From: DATKEJ01 sp963768715
GTDB taxonomy: Bacteria; Bacteroidota; Rhodothermia; Rhodothermales; DATKEJ01
NCBI GenBank assembly: GCA_963768715.1
Contig: CAVYJC010000003.1
Span: 1 to 64,000 of the forward strand
Length of the DNA stretch: 64,000 bases
Direction: 5' to 3'
A program made the translations under genes and the position numbers. Each line of letters opens with the position of its first letter. Positions within the stretch are counted from its first letter, which is position 1. The notes beneath the pieces are model-generated. The model worked only from the letters and a program-made list of their open reading frames with translations. It did no database searches and was not told the DNA's origin. This document shows positions 36,761 through 47,041 of the stretch, piece after piece.

Positions 36761-37171
36761 TCAGACGCAATTGGAAGAGACGGCAGCTCCCGTTAAGACG
36801 ATTTGAGATTGATCGACGAGGGGCACATTCTTCCTGATGAAGATTCCCGTATCGATGGTTCGACCGTTCTCAACGGTGGAAGACCCCGTCACGGTCCACC
36901 CCACGCTGCCCTCGAATACGCTCAGGGAGAAGTCGATATCGAGCCTGCACGTGGTCAGATTCTTGATGAGCACGCGCACGCCGTCAGTATCGGACGACGG
37001 CGCCTCGCAATCCCCCGTTTCGTAGGTCGTAACAGTCTGTTCCACAAAGAACTGAGCTGCTTGCAAGACGCCGTTACCCGCGAGGTAGGCCGAATTGGAA
37101 TAATTGTTCACAGCCAGCGCCTCGCAGGTTCGGGTACTGTCAGATGCATCGCACCCGGACAGGACCAACAC
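36761..37171 (-). CDS. Small lipoprotein of the TonB cluster, unknown function
   Basis: The frame has a lipobox (VLVLSGCDASD); upstream in-frame codons encode SIIVAFVLVLSGC, a good signal core, but no in-frame ATG precedes it, so the leader may contain a further indel (an out-of-frame ATG lies at 37217) or use GTG 37171. The mature 130 residues include four Cys and strands RVLIKNLTTCRLDIDFSLSVF and GWTVTGSSTV. No family recognised. It sits between the TonB receptor and the DUF4249-like gene on the same strand. Confidence 0.55.
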   Translation of the reverse strand: MLVLSGCDASDSTRTCEALAVNNYSNSAYLAGNGVLQAAQFFVEQTVTTYETGDCEAPSSDTDGVRVLIKNLTTCRLDIDFSLSVFEGSVGWTVTGSSTVENGRTIDTGIFIRKNVPLVDQSQIVLTGAAVSSNCV

Positions 37172-37231
37172 GAAGGCGACGATGATCGAGGTCGGTGGGA
37201 GACAGAACGGCTCGCATGCAGAAGTACATTG

Positions 37232-39629
37232 CTATTTCGTTTCGATCTTGATTCCCAGTATCGCCATGCGGGACATCTGGTTAACCCGCTGCAGGGTCCA
37301 TACGTCGTAATAGAACAGGTTTTCTCGATTGTACGCGTTGATCGCACCGCCCTGGACAGTCAGGCGAGCATGAGGGACAATCGAAGGTGCGTTTGACGGA
37401 GACGTCAAGACGATGATAACCGGGAAGACGTCCCTGATACGGACGTTCGAACAAGACTCGATAGTCCCCCGGATCCTTCGTGACGTCCACCAGGGTCTCG
37501 AACAGAATCCAGTCATCAAATCCGATCGGGCGCGTGAAAGGAATGCCTGAACCGTATTCCCACCTTACGTCGGCCTTTGCGAAGCCGAGATCGATGCTTA
37601 CGAGCAGGTTCAGTTGGTGACGTCGATCATGGGGTGGGGAGTAAGATTCCTCCGACGTGCCGTACCAAATGCCGAACGAACCCTGTCGGGCCGTATAGAC
37701 GATTTTCTGGAAACCGTACCCCAGGAAGGCGTAGATCGGTCCCTCATCCACGGACATGCGCACGTCGATGCCTTCAACTTCTCCGTCAGCCGGAATGATT
37801 GTCGTAGTGAATTTCGGAGAGGCGCTCCAGGCAGGCACGGCGAGATTCGTCATCGTCTTATAGTAGGCTTCTATCCCGAGATCAAAGCGCTGGGACGGTT
37901 GATATCTCCATCCGGCCAGGGTGTGCATTGAAGACGGGATCTGCTGCCCCGGCAGGGTAAAAGTCCACGCGGTGAAAACATCACCCGCATCGCGATCATC
38001 CTGAAGCCCGACCAAGTTCTGGTGATACAGACCCCAGGCGCCGCTGATCTCATGGTGGGATCCGGGCCCAAAAGGACGCCAGACGGCCCGGAGCCGCGGC
38101 TCGAGTCTGACGGCGCCCATGCCGCCGATGAACGCCTGTAGATGGAGTCCGGGGTTGACGTGCAGCGAATTACTGATCGGCCAGTCTGCATCGACGTACG
38201 GTCCGAAATCGGCCCTGTTGTCGTCCGCGACGTCGAGATCCTGAAATGTCCCGTTCAGGTCATACTTGACGCGCGCCAAGTCCATCGTCGCCCCCCATTC
38301 TACTTTTGCGGGCCCATAGAGCTTCGCGATACGGGTGCTGCTTTGAATCGTCCACAGCCTGGAATTTCGGTCCGGGTTTCCAATCGGCCCCGTCCAGTTC
38401 CGTAACAGCGAAATGGACCCGTTCAGTTCTGCATCGAGGACGTTCCCCTTAGGAAGTGCGAAGTAGGAAAAACCGTAGACAAGGTTCGACCAGCCCACTT
38501 CCGCCTCCGGCAGATCCGTTGCCAGGCTCGCTGTGTTGACTGCGAAATTGTCGGAACGAACGGTCTGCGTCTCGTCGATTCGACCGCGATCATGTGTTCG
38601 CAGCATCGTGGCGGAGAGTTGCGAGCCATCGTCGAGATCTGTGTGAACCTTGACGAACTGATCGCCGAAGCGGAAAGGCTCAGCTCCACTCCAAAAACCG
38701 GGCGTTAGGCGTTCTGCGAGGGATTCACGCACGGAAACGATCATCGAGGTCTTCCCCTTCGACAAAGGGCCTTCAACATGGAGCGACGTGAGGAACGGCG
38801 CAACGGAGACAGAGCCTCCAAAGTCGTACTTGTTGCCGTTCCGTGTCGTGACGTCGATCACCGACGAAAGCCTGCCGCCGTAGCGCGCACCAAATCCTCC
38901 TGCGTAGAAGTCGGTCTGACGAACTATCTCCGAGGGAAAAGAAGAAAAGAAGCCGATGATGTGAAAGGGCTGGTAGATGGGCATCCCGTCGATCAGCGTC
39001 AGGTTTTGCGAGGGGGTCCCGCCGCGAACGAAAAGCTGACCGCCACGATCGCCGCTCGTGAATATGCCCGGAAGGATCTGCAGATACCCCATCAGGTCCC
39101 CGGAAATGTCCGGAACAGGAACCATCTCGATTTGAACCGGACGGATGGTCTGGAGTCCCGCCGTAACCGACGCGGTACGTGGCGCCTCCGACTCGACGAC
39201 GATTTCCTCGCCCTGTATCTGCGTAGGAACGAGCGAGAAATCTCGTGTCTCCAGGACGTCGCCCGCTAGTTCGATCGGGTAAGTTTGGGTCTCGTAGCCC
39301 ACGAACGAAGCAGCAAGCGTGTAGGACCCGGGGCGGATCTGAGCGATGAAGTAGTGGCCGTTCTCATCGGTCGTCGAACCCTTGACCACGCCGTCAGGGT
39401 TTCTGAGGACAACGTTAACGGCCGGAAGCGGCTCGCCGTTGCTTGCGTCTCTTACTGACCCACGCAAAGCCGCTCGCTGCCCAAGTACCGCGTTCGGGCT
39501 CACGATCGGAAGCAGGCATGCCAGGCAGGCTGCCAGGAACAGATACCGATGACCCGGCAGCCTTGGGTTCCGCAACGTACAGAAACTGCGCGCTCCTGCG
39601 AGCCTGGAGACAAGCATCCGAAGCCTCAC
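37232..39629 (-). CDS. TonB-dependent receptor with carboxypeptidase-like repeat (one frameshift near the end)
   Basis: Signal peptide near residues 28-51 (YLFLAACLACLLPIVSPNAVLGQ), regulatory repeat LRGSVRDASNGEPLPAVNVVL, plug with DISGDLMGYLQILPGIFTSGDRGGQLFVRGG and GGFGARYGGRLSSVIDV, then the barrel. The apparent C-terminus is wrong: an extra T near 37379 shifts out of RLDVSVKRTFD; the correct frame ends VPHARLTVQGGAINAYNREN, FYYDVWTLQRVNQ and LGIKIETK, matching the usual TonB receptor ending. Substrate unknown; two lipoproteins follow on the same strand. Confidence 0.88.
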
Positions 39630-39798
39630 CCGTTAGAATGGCCCGAGTTGCGGAATGCGGCCGTGTCGAAGCATCGACGATACCTGGCAAAAGCGGAGCG
39701 GGTCACCCAGACTCCGACACTACGTATCAGATTTGACGCAATGGTAGGTCAGTAATCGGTCGGTGTCAACAGGTACGCGTCTCCTGCGCCCATATCTG

Positions 39799-41790
39799 TC
39801 AGTCTGCAGCTCGAAACCGAATCGCCTGACCTCCTCCCCGAGCGAGGCGCAAGAAAAGCGTCGAGCCCGAAGTGACATCGATCGACCGAATCTGGACGTC
39901 GGTCTGGTTCGTTTCGAAATCAGCAGCGGGGCCGTCGGCGTATATCTCGGCGACGTACTTCCTGCCGCGTTCCAAGAACGTGAGCGGCACCTCCAATGTG
40001 CGGGCCTCCTCGTCGGTTACTGCGCCAAGATACCAGTCATCGCTGTGTCGGTCTTTGCGGGCGATCACAGCGTAGTCACCGATCACGCCGGCAGGCACGA
40101 CCGTATCCTCCCAATCGGTTGGAACATCCCTGATGAATTGAAACGCGGGCTGTCCCTCGTAGTTTTCGGGCAGGTCGGCGGCCATCTGGAGGGGACTGTA
40201 AAGCACGACATAGTAGGCCAACTGTTTGGCGATCGTCGTCTGGACGAGGTTGTTTGGGCGCGTTTCCCTGAAGTCGTGATCAAAGATGCCGGGAGTGAAG
40301 TCAAACGGGCCTGCGAGCATGCGGGTGAACGGGAGGATTGTATCGTGCTCAGGCGGGTTCCCGTTGTTCGCTGCCCAGGCATTGTACTCCTGTCCGCGAG
40401 CGCCTTCCCGCGTCATCATGTTGGGCCACGTGCGCCTGATGCCGGTGTCTTTGATCGGCTCGTGAACGTCGAGCATAATGCCCGTCTCCGCGGCCAACTC
40501 GACGATACTGCGATAGTGTCGGACCATGAACTGACCATGGTGCCACTCGCCGCCGTCGATACGCTTCCCGGCATACCCCGTTTTTACGATGCTTATACCG
40601 TGCTGTTTGTCGAAAGCGAAGGCGTCCTCCACCTGGCTTTCATAATTCGCGATCGCGCCACTTGTTTCGTCATGTCCGATGAGGCTCACGCCCTTTTCGG
40701 CGGCATACTTCGTGACCGCATCGACGTCGAAATCGGGAGTCGCTTCCGTGAACCTGAACGCGTTGCCGTTCGAGAAAGAATCACTGTCCCAACCTACGTT
40801 CCAGCCTTCTACCAGAACCCCCAGGAAGCCGTTCTCGGCCGCGAAGTCGATATATCGTTTGGCCCTTTCCGTGGTGGCGCCGTGGTTGGGACCCGATCTG
40901 AAGGTGTACTTCTTGATATGCATCCCCCACCAGATTCCGACATATTTCCCAGGAGTAATCCACGACGTGTCTTCGATCTGGTTGGGCTCGTTGAGGTTCA
41001 GAATGAGGTAGGACGTGGCAAGTCCGCCGGGAGTTTGCGCGATCTGGATCGTCCGCCAGGGGGACACATACGGCGCAAACGCCTTGACGCGCACGCCGTC
41101 GGCCCACGGCACGAGGTCGGCCTTGAGAACGTGGTTTCCGACATTGGCCAGCGTCATGCTGGCGAAGTCCGTCAGATTGGCTTCATGGATGCTCACGTAC
41201 AAATCGTCATCGGCCTGCATCGTGAGCGGCGTCACCACTTTGTCCATCTGGCTCATCGGAGATTCCGTGTAGAGGTACTCATACCAATGGTCCCCGTTGG
41301 CCGGAATCCACCATGCCGTAAAGTCGCCCGACAGGGCGAACTCCGTGGCCTCGTCCATGATTTCGAAGTAGTGGAGGTGCTCCTGATCCGGGAATTCGTA
41401 CCGAAACCCTACGCCGTCGTCGAACACTCTGAACACGATGTCGAGCCTGCGCTTCGGAGCACGGGTCTCCTCGAGATGGAGTCGGAGCTCATTGTGATGG
41501 TCTCGAATGAATCGCTTCTCACCCCAGACCTGCTCCCAGGTCTCGTCGAACGAGCTCGAATCTTGTCCGGCGACACGGAAGGCTCCGCCGAGCTTCGGCG
41601 CCTCACGCAGCGTGAATCCCATACGCGACGGGAGGATCACCGGACGCCCGTAGGCGGTGACCTCGTAATAGGGCACTCCGCCTCGGACCCAGGTGTGGAG
41701 TGCAACGTCGTGCGAAGGCGAAAAAGCCCGAAGCGTATCGCCCTGCGGCACCGAACTCCCGATCAGGCTGAGAAGCAACAAGGCAAGCAT
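39799..41790 (-). CDS. Glycoside hydrolase family 97 (SusB-like alpha-glucosidase)
   Basis: Signal peptide (MLALLLLSLIGSSVPQG), N-terminal beta-sandwich (FDETWEQVWGEKRFIRDHHNEL, FDDGVGFRYEFP), catalytic barrel (GKYVGIWWGMHIKKYTF, YIDFAAENGFLGVLVEGWNVGW, VDAVTKYAAEKGVSLIGHDETSGAI) and C-terminal sheet. Glutamates in LDVHEP and in TREGARGQEYN align with the inverting SusB group as I recall it. Length 663 residues fits. Periplasmic alpha-glucan or alpha-galactoside cleavage is likely; exact specificity cannot be read. It stands alone, 170 bp downstream of the TonB receptor promoter side. Confidence 0.9.
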   Translation of the reverse strand: MLALLLLSLIGSSVPQGDTLRAFSPSHDVALHTWVRGGVPYYEVTAYGRPVILPSRMGFTLREAPKLGGAFRVAGQDSSSFDETWEQVWGEKRFIRDHHNELRLHLEETRAPKRRLDIVFRVFDDGVGFRYEFPDQEHLHYFEIMDEATEFALSGDFTAWWIPANGDHWYEYLYTESPMSQMDKVVTPLTMQADDDLYVSIHEANLTDFASMTLANVGNHVLKADLVPWADGVRVKAFAPYVSPWRTIQIAQTPGGLATSYLILNLNEPNQIEDTSWITPGKYVGIWWGMHIKKYTFRSGPNHGATTERAKRYIDFAAENGFLGVLVEGWNVGWDSDSFSNGNAFRFTEATPDFDVDAVTKYAAEKGVSLIGHDETSGAIANYESQVEDAFAFDKQHGISIVKTGYAGKRIDGGEWHHGQFMVRHYRSIVELAAETGIMLDVHEPIKDTGIRRTWPNMMTREGARGQEYNAWAANNGNPPEHDTILPFTRMLAGPFDFTPGIFDHDFRETRPNNLVQTTIAKQLAYYVVLYSPLQMAADLPENYEGQPAFQFIRDVPTDWEDTVVPAGVIGDYAVIARKDRHSDDWYLGAVTDEEARTLEVPLTFLERGRKYVAEIYADGPAADFETNQTDVQIRSIDVTSGSTLFLRLARGGGQAIRFRAAD

Positions 41791-42034
41791 TCCAGATACT
41801 GGGACAAATGACGATCAATTGCGGTTTGGCAAACCTAATGCATGACGAACGCCTTGCGCAGGTCAAGTTTTCCATCGTTGGGATGTCATTTCTAAATATT
41901 CCATGTCGGTAGCCGGATTGAACGTGGATTCTATCTCTTAAGGAACCTCCCCCAGCTTCCGCGCCGCTTCAGCCTGCCCCCTCAAGAGGGGGACCGTGCC
42001 ACGGCGTGGGCGCCTCGCTTCTCGGGGCAAGGCC

Positions 42035-42188
42035 GTTCGACCCTTGACGTTTGACGTTCGACCCTCGACGTTTGACGTTCGACCCTCGACGTTTGACGTT
42101 CGACCCTCGACGTTTGACGTTCGACCCTCGACGTTTGACGTTCGACCCTCGACGTTCGACGTTCGACCCTCGACGTTCGACGTTCGAT
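42035..42188 (+). repeat. Array of 22 heptads with 21-nt superperiod
   Basis: Words GTTTGAC, GTTCGAC and CCTCGAC cycle in strict 7-nt register for 154 nt, all ending GAC except the last (GTTCGAT). The trio repeats make a 21-nt cycle. It lies in the divergent 41791-42504 gap; a CCCCCTCAAGAGGGGG hairpin is at 41978, and the AT-rich stretch 42210-42240 (TTTTTAAATATTTTGG) could hold a promoter. Confidence 0.92.
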
Positions 42189-42504
42189 GTATTTTCCGGC
42201 GTGCGTTTCGTGTTTTTTTCTTTTTAAATATTTTGGAACGATTACATTTTGGAAGAGTTGAGGGGCAACCTCAAAAAAGCTGGAGACACTATACGATTTT
42301 GCTACGGTCCACCTTGAAGCAGTGACAGCGCCAGAAGCCGTCCGTGCCAATCGTAGGCCGGAGCCATTCGTCCAGACCAACCTTCCAACATGAATACACT
42401 CGCGGGGTGATTCGACGTGTCGAACCGGCCCGCATGTGCCAGCCTGTGAGACGTTTTCCGGCGCTGTCTACAAAGCAGCAACATTGTTTCAATCGGTTAA
42501 CACC

Positions 42505-43053
42505 ATGGACAACTTAATCAGCACCGCATCCACCCTCTTGACCGGAGAACCGGTCCTGTTTGCCACACTCGAATATCCAGTCGGATGGCGTAACCAACCC
42601 GCCAACGTTCTTCGGATGTCAGATGAAGACGAAGACGATGAGTGGACCGCTGAGGACGACGATCTCGATGACGACCTCGAAGAGGATGACGAAGAGTGGA
42701 GCGACGAAGACGATGATCTCGATGACGACGCCGACGTCGACGACGATGACGACTTCGACGACGACTTCGACGACGACGAAGAAGAGGATTGGATCGACGA
42801 TGACGACGACGCCGACGACTACGAGTACGAATATCGCGGTGATCCGAGCTGGAATAGTGGTGACGAATTCGATGACGACGAATACAGCCTCCTCGGCGCC
42901 CGGTTCTCCTCACAGCTCGACAACCCCTCGTCGAGGCCGCGCCGATTTCGCGACAGGGACGGCGCGCCGAAAGGTGACAAGAAGCCCAAGAAGAGTCACC
43001 GCCCTCGGGTTGCCAGCCAGCAGCGAGGCGAGATCGAGAACGACGACGACTGA
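42505..43053 (+). CDS. Highly acidic Asp/Glu-rich protein
   Basis: ATG 42505 (MDNLISTASTLLTGEPVLFATL) is preferred; ATG 42436 and ATG 42616 (MSDEDEDDEW) are alternatives. From about 42616 to 42870 the protein is almost only Asp and Glu with scattered Trp, Tyr and Phe (DDDFDDDFDDDEEEDWIDDD), followed by a basic tail (SRPRRFRDRD, DKKPKKSHRPR). Low-complexity but with clear codon use and a plausible start; it sits 30 bp before the DHS-like gene. No function is assignable; polycation (polyamine or Ca) binding would suit the neighbours. Confidence 0.6.
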   Translation: MDNLISTASTLLTGEPVLFATLEYPVGWRNQPANVLRMSDEDEDDEWTAEDDDLDDDLEEDDEEWSDEDDDLDDDADVDDDDDFDDDFDDDEEEDWIDDDDDADDYEYEYRGDPSWNSGDEFDDDEYSLLGARFSSQLDNPSSRPRRFRDRDGAPKGDKKPKKSHRPRVASQQRGEIENDDD

Positions 43054-43083
43054 TCGCTCGCGTCCGACTCCCCAACTGATTCG

Positions 43084-44112
43084 ATGAATTCCTCGATATC
43101 CGATTTCGCGAGGAGGCATTTTCGGCATTTCAATGCCGCCTCTCTTGTAGATGCCGCAGACGCCTACATTCGCCACATCGATTCAGGCGGAAAGATGCTG
43201 GTCACGCTCGCGGGGGCAATGAGCACCGCCGAGCTGGGCATTTCGTTGGCGGAGATGATCCGGCGCGGCCAGATTCAGGGGATCTGTTGCACCGGAGCCA
43301 ACCTCGAGGAAGATCTCTTCAATCTTGTCGCCCACGACCACTACGTACGCATTCCGCACTACCGGGACCTCACGCCCGAAGACGAACAGGCGCTGCTCGA
43401 AAGGCATCTCAACAGGGTGACGGATACGTGTATCCCGGAGGAAGAGGCCATTCGTCGCCTCGAGGTCGCCGTACTGGAGGCGTGGACCCAGGCCGACCGC
43501 GACGGCAAACGATTCTTCCCGCACGAGTTCCTCTATCAGGTGATTCGCAGCCACACGCTGGATTCATCCTTCCAGATCGAGCCCGAAAACAGCTGGCTCG
43601 TGGCGGCCGCCGAGAGAAATCTCCCGATCTTCGTTCCGGGGTGGGAAGATTCGACGCTTGGAAATATCTACGCCTCGCATTGTATTTCCGGGGACATCGC
43701 CAATGTCGGGACGGTCCGCACCGGTATCGAGTACATGATGATTCTCGCCGACTGGTACGTTCGCGAATCGGTAGATTCTTCCATCGGCTTTTTCCAGATC
43801 GGTGGGGGCATTGCGGGCGACTTCCCGATCTGCGTCGTTCCAATGCTCGAACAGGATCTGCAGACACCCGACGTGAAGCGGTGGGGGTACTTCTGTCAGA
43901 TCAGTGATTCGACCACGAGCTACGGCTCCTACTCGGGCGCCGTTCCGAATGAAAAGATCACCTGGGGGAAGCTGTCGGTCAATACGCCAAAGTTTGTGAT
44001 CGAATCCGACGCCACCATCGTCGCACCCCTTATCTTTGCCATGGTTCTGGAGTCCGATACCCACTCGGCCGCCCGATCGGACCTGGCGGTCGATGCGACT
44101 CGGCTCTCCTGA
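43084..44112 (+). CDS. Deoxyhypusine-synthase-like protein
   Basis: The 342-residue protein matches the DHS fold: GGKMLVTLAGAMSTAELGISLAEMIRRG, GICCTGANLEEDLFNLV, IFVPGWEDSTLGNIYA and near the end PNEKITWGKLSVNTPKFVIESDATIVAPLIFAM. The Lys in ITWGKL lines up with the catalytic Lys of eukaryotic DHS (SWGK). Bacteria lack eIF5A, so members here are thought to transfer aminobutyl groups to small amines, for example homospermidine-type synthesis; the actual substrate is unknown. It is directly upstream of speA, aguB and aguA, placing it in polyamine metabolism. Confidence 0.88.
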   Translation: MNSSISDFARRHFRHFNAASLVDAADAYIRHIDSGGKMLVTLAGAMSTAELGISLAEMIRRGQIQGICCTGANLEEDLFNLVAHDHYVRIPHYRDLTPEDEQALLERHLNRVTDTCIPEEEAIRRLEVAVLEAWTQADRDGKRFFPHEFLYQVIRSHTLDSSFQIEPENSWLVAAAERNLPIFVPGWEDSTLGNIYASHCISGDIANVGTVRTGIEYMMILADWYVRESVDSSIGFFQIGGGIAGDFPICVVPMLEQDLQTPDVKRWGYFCQISDSTTSYGSYSGAVPNEKITWGKLSVNTPKFVIESDATIVAPLIFAMVLESDTHSAARSDLAVDATRLS

Positions 44113-44150
44113 TCAGTTGAGAGCCAACTAAATCGTAGGGACGAGCCACG

Positions 44151-46130
44151 TTGACAGCCGCGCGGAAGGAAGGCGAAAGCCCGGTCAAAACACAACGTCC
44201 AACCTGGACACCGCAACAGTCGCACGAACTGTATCATTTCGATTCGTGGTCCGACGGCTATTTCTTCGTCAACGAGGAGGGACGCGTCGCCGTCAGACCG
44301 TCGCGCGAGTCCAATTCCTCGATCGACGTCGCGACAATCGTCGACGACATACGCTCGATGGACGTTCGCCTGCCGGTAGTCATCCGGTTCCAGGATGTTC
44401 TCCGTTCGAGAGTTATCCAGTTGAACGAGGCGTTCAACGCCGCGATCGAGGAGTTTTCATACGCGAATCGTTATGCCGGCGTCTATCCGATCAAGGTCAA
44501 TCAACTGCATGAGGTCGTGGAAGAAGTCCTCGAGGCGGGCGCTCCATATGGAATGGGGCTCGAATGTGGCTCGAAGGCCGAGTTGGTCGCCACGCTCCCC
44601 CACCTCAAATCGGATGACACCCTGCTCATCTGCAACGGCTACAAGGATTCGGAGATGCTGGAGCTCATCTTGATGGGCCAGCAGCTCGGCAAGAAGGTCA
44701 TCCCGGTCATCGAGAAATATGACGAGTTCGAACGATTCATCCGCCTGGCAGACGAGATGCGCTTTGAGCCTCAGTTCGGCGTTCGGGTCAAGCTCTCGAC
44801 CGGCGGGGTAGGTCGCTGGGCAACATCCAGTGGAGACGCGTCCAAGTTCGGTCTTTCGCTTGCCGAGCTCCTCAAGATCGCCGAGCGGGTACGAGATCTC
44901 GACAGCGGTCTCGTTCTGCTCCATTTTCATCTTGGAAGCCAGGTGTCCGACATCCAGCAGCTGAAACTCGCCGTGAAGGAAATCACGCAGGTTTACGCAC
45001 AGCTGCACAAACGGGGGACAAAGATTGGTTTTCTCGACGTGGGAGGTGGATTGGGCGTCAACTATGAATCCGGATACGCCAGTCAGGAAGACGGCATAAA
45101 CTACTCGTTGAACGAGTATGCCAATTCCGTGATTTACGCGATAAAGGAGGTGTGCGATGCAGAGGGAGTGCCGGTGCCGGTCGTCATCTCCGAAAGCGGG
45201 CGCGCCGTCACCGCCCACCACTCTCTTCTGGTCGTCGAAGCCCTCGCCGCCTACCGTCGTGAGCAGATCGATGGGGGATTCGTTCCCGGTGAGAACGAAC
45301 ATCCCCTCGTCCATGACCTTTTCGACGCGCTGCAGCGCGCCAGAGCGGTCTCCAACGGGGAAGTTCGCATTCCAACGCTGCTCGAGGCCTACCATGACGC
45401 CGTCGAAAAGCGAATCCAGGCGCACGCTCTTTTTGGTCTGGGGTACCTCCCTATCGAGCAGAAGGCCATCGCCGAGAGCCTGTTCTGGACAGTCTGCAGC
45501 CACATCTTTTCGAGCACCCGCGCGATGGATCCCGATCTCGTACCGGTTGAGTTGAGCCAGCTCGACGAGCTTCTGATCGACCAGTATCTGTGTGATTTTT
45601 CTGTTTTCCAGTCGATGCTCGATCACTGGGCGATCGGCCAGCGGTTCCCCATTGCGCCTCTCAGGCGGCTCGACGAAGAGCCGACACGACGCGCCGTGCT
45701 CGTCGACCTGACGTGTGACTCAGACGGCAAGGTGGCCGGCTACATTGGTCCCGAAGAGAAAGGATATCTGGAAGTGCACGCCTTGCGGCCTGACGAACCG
45801 TACCACTTCTGCTTCTTCATGATGGGCGCGTATCAGGACATCATGGGCGACATGCACAATCTCTTCGGACGGTCGACAGAAGTACACGTCTATGCCGACG
45901 ATAACGAATCGGAGGGTTACTACATCGAAAAGATCATTCCGGGCGCCAGCGTCCAGGAAATGCTCGCGCTGGTTCAGTACTTCCCCAACGACCTGCAGCG
46001 ACGCATGCAGAAGATCATCCGAACGAAAGTGAGCGCAGGCCTGATCCGACCCAAGACCGGGGTGGAAATGCTCGATCGATACGAGCGGGCGTTCGCTCAG
46101 TTCACCTATCTCAAACCATCCCAGATGTGA
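44151..46130 (+). CDS. speA: Biosynthetic arginine decarboxylase
   Basis: TTG 44151 start follows a half-palindrome GTAGGGACGAGCC; 659 residues. The PLP-binding Lys lies in YAGVYPIKVNQLHEV; other hallmarks are GLECGSKAELVA, LLICNGYKDSEMLEL, LHFHLGSQVSDI, DVGGGLGVNYES, SESGRAVTAHHSLLV and the C-terminal dimer block VHVYADDNESEGYYIEKI. It converts arginine to agmatine using PLP and Mg. It overlaps aguB by GTGA and follows the DHS-like gene by 38 bp, so it is the second gene of a polyamine operon. Confidence 0.96.
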   Translation: MTAARKEGESPVKTQRPTWTPQQSHELYHFDSWSDGYFFVNEEGRVAVRPSRESNSSIDVATIVDDIRSMDVRLPVVIRFQDVLRSRVIQLNEAFNAAIEEFSYANRYAGVYPIKVNQLHEVVEEVLEAGAPYGMGLECGSKAELVATLPHLKSDDTLLICNGYKDSEMLELILMGQQLGKKVIPVIEKYDEFERFIRLADEMRFEPQFGVRVKLSTGGVGRWATSSGDASKFGLSLAELLKIAERVRDLDSGLVLLHFHLGSQVSDIQQLKLAVKEITQVYAQLHKRGTKIGFLDVGGGLGVNYESGYASQEDGINYSLNEYANSVIYAIKEVCDAEGVPVPVVISESGRAVTAHHSLLVVEALAAYRREQIDGGFVPGENEHPLVHDLFDALQRARAVSNGEVRIPTLLEAYHDAVEKRIQAHALFGLGYLPIEQKAIAESLFWTVCSHIFSSTRAMDPDLVPVELSQLDELLIDQYLCDFSVFQSMLDHWAIGQRFPIAPLRRLDEEPTRRAVLVDLTCDSDGKVAGYIGPEEKGYLEVHALRPDEPYHFCFFMMGAYQDIMGDMHNLFGRSTEVHVYADDNESEGYYIEKIIPGASVQEMLALVQYFPNDLQRRMQKIIRTKVSAGLIRPKTGVEMLDRYERAFAQFTYLKPSQM

Positions 46131-47041
46131 GTGACGACGGTAACAGATTCATGCGGATCGGGCTCGTTCAGATGGAGTGCGCTCGCGACACGGCGACCAA
46201 CATGGAGCGTGCTCTGGAGGGAATCCATCAGGCGGCAGACGAACATGCCTCCGTGGTCTGCCTTCCCGAGCTGTTCCGCTCGCGCTACTTCTGCCAGGTG
46301 GAATCGTACGACCATTTTGATCTGGCCGAACCGATACCGGGTCCGACCACTACGTTGCTCGAGTCGGTTGCCCGGGAGCGGGATGTCGTTATCATTGCAT
46401 CGCTCTTCGAGGAACGCGCGCGCGGGCTCTACCACAACACGGCGGCCGTAATCGATCGGGGGAAAGGATACGTCGGCAAGTACCGCAAAATGCATATCCC
46501 GGACGATCCCCGTTACTATGAGAAGTTCTACTTCACACCCGGCGATCTCGGTTTCAAGTCTTTCGGCACGTCGAGCGGCAATCTCGGCATCCTTATTTGC
46601 TGGGATCAATGGTACCCTGAGGCGGCGCGACTCACCGCTCTCCAAGGGGCCGATGTGCTATTCTATCCAACGGCGATAGGCTGGCATCCTGAGGAAAAGG
46701 ATGCGGTCGGCGAGCGCCAGCTCGAGGCCTGGCGCATCGTGCAGCGGGCGCACGCGGTCACGAACGGGTGCTTCGTCGTCGCGGTGAATCGAACCGGCTT
46801 CGAGCCTACGGATGGAGACTCTGACGGGTCGGCAGAAGGCATACAGTTCTGGGGACACAGTTTCGTCGCTGCTCCCGATGGCTCGATTGTCGGAGAGCTC
46901 GCGACCGAGCGTCCGGGCATCCTCGTCGTCGATCTCGATCTGGACGATATCCGAAAAGCAAGGACCGGCTGGCCGTTCCTCAGGGATCGCCGGATCGAGG
47001 CATACGACGGCTTGATGAAGCGATTCCTCGACGCCGAGTAG
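46127..47041 (+). CDS. aguB: N-carbamoylputrescine amidase
   Basis: A nitrilase-family protein with the catalytic triad Glu in VCLPELF, Lys in KYRKMHIPDDP and Cys in GILICWDQWYPEAARL. The segment PRYYEKFYFTPGD and WHPEEKD are typical of plant and bacterial N-carbamoylputrescine amidases. GTG 46127 overlaps the speA stop; the more conventional N-terminus is MRIGLVQMECARD at ATG 46151. It hydrolyses N-carbamoylputrescine to putrescine, CO2 and ammonia. Confidence 0.95.
   Translation: MSDDGNRFMRIGLVQMECARDTATNMERALEGIHQAADEHASVVCLPELFRSRYFCQVESYDHFDLAEPIPGPTTTLLESVARERDVVIIASLFEERARGLYHNTAAVIDRGKGYVGKYRKMHIPDDPRYYEKFYFTPGDLGFKSFGTSSGNLGILICWDQWYPEAARLTALQGADVLFYPTAIGWHPEEKDAVGERQLEAWRIVQRAHAVTNGCFVVAVNRTGFEPTDGDSDGSAEGIQFWGHSFVAAPDGSIVGELATERPGILVVDLDLDDIRKARTGWPFLRDRRIEAYDGLMKRFLDAE

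Noticed and set aside
39763..41811. A 682-codon frame antisense to the GH97 gene
   Set aside because: It mirrors a well-recognised glycosidase; long antisense frames are common in GC-rich coding DNA and it has no family resemblance.
42210..42240. Bacteroidota-type promoter TAnnTTTG upstream of the acidic-protein gene
   Set aside because: The match (TATTTTGG) is one base short and no convincing -33 element is seen, so it is mentioned only as a possibility in the array entry.
41996..42380. Reading frames on both strands encoding RPSTFDV or ERQTSRV peptide repeats
   Set aside because: They are translations of the 22-heptad array, whose 21-nt cycle is open in several frames; no start signal or conserved flank supports a protein.
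44457..45626. A 389-codon frame antisense to speA
   Set aside because: Shadow of a highly conserved decarboxylase; no domain features.
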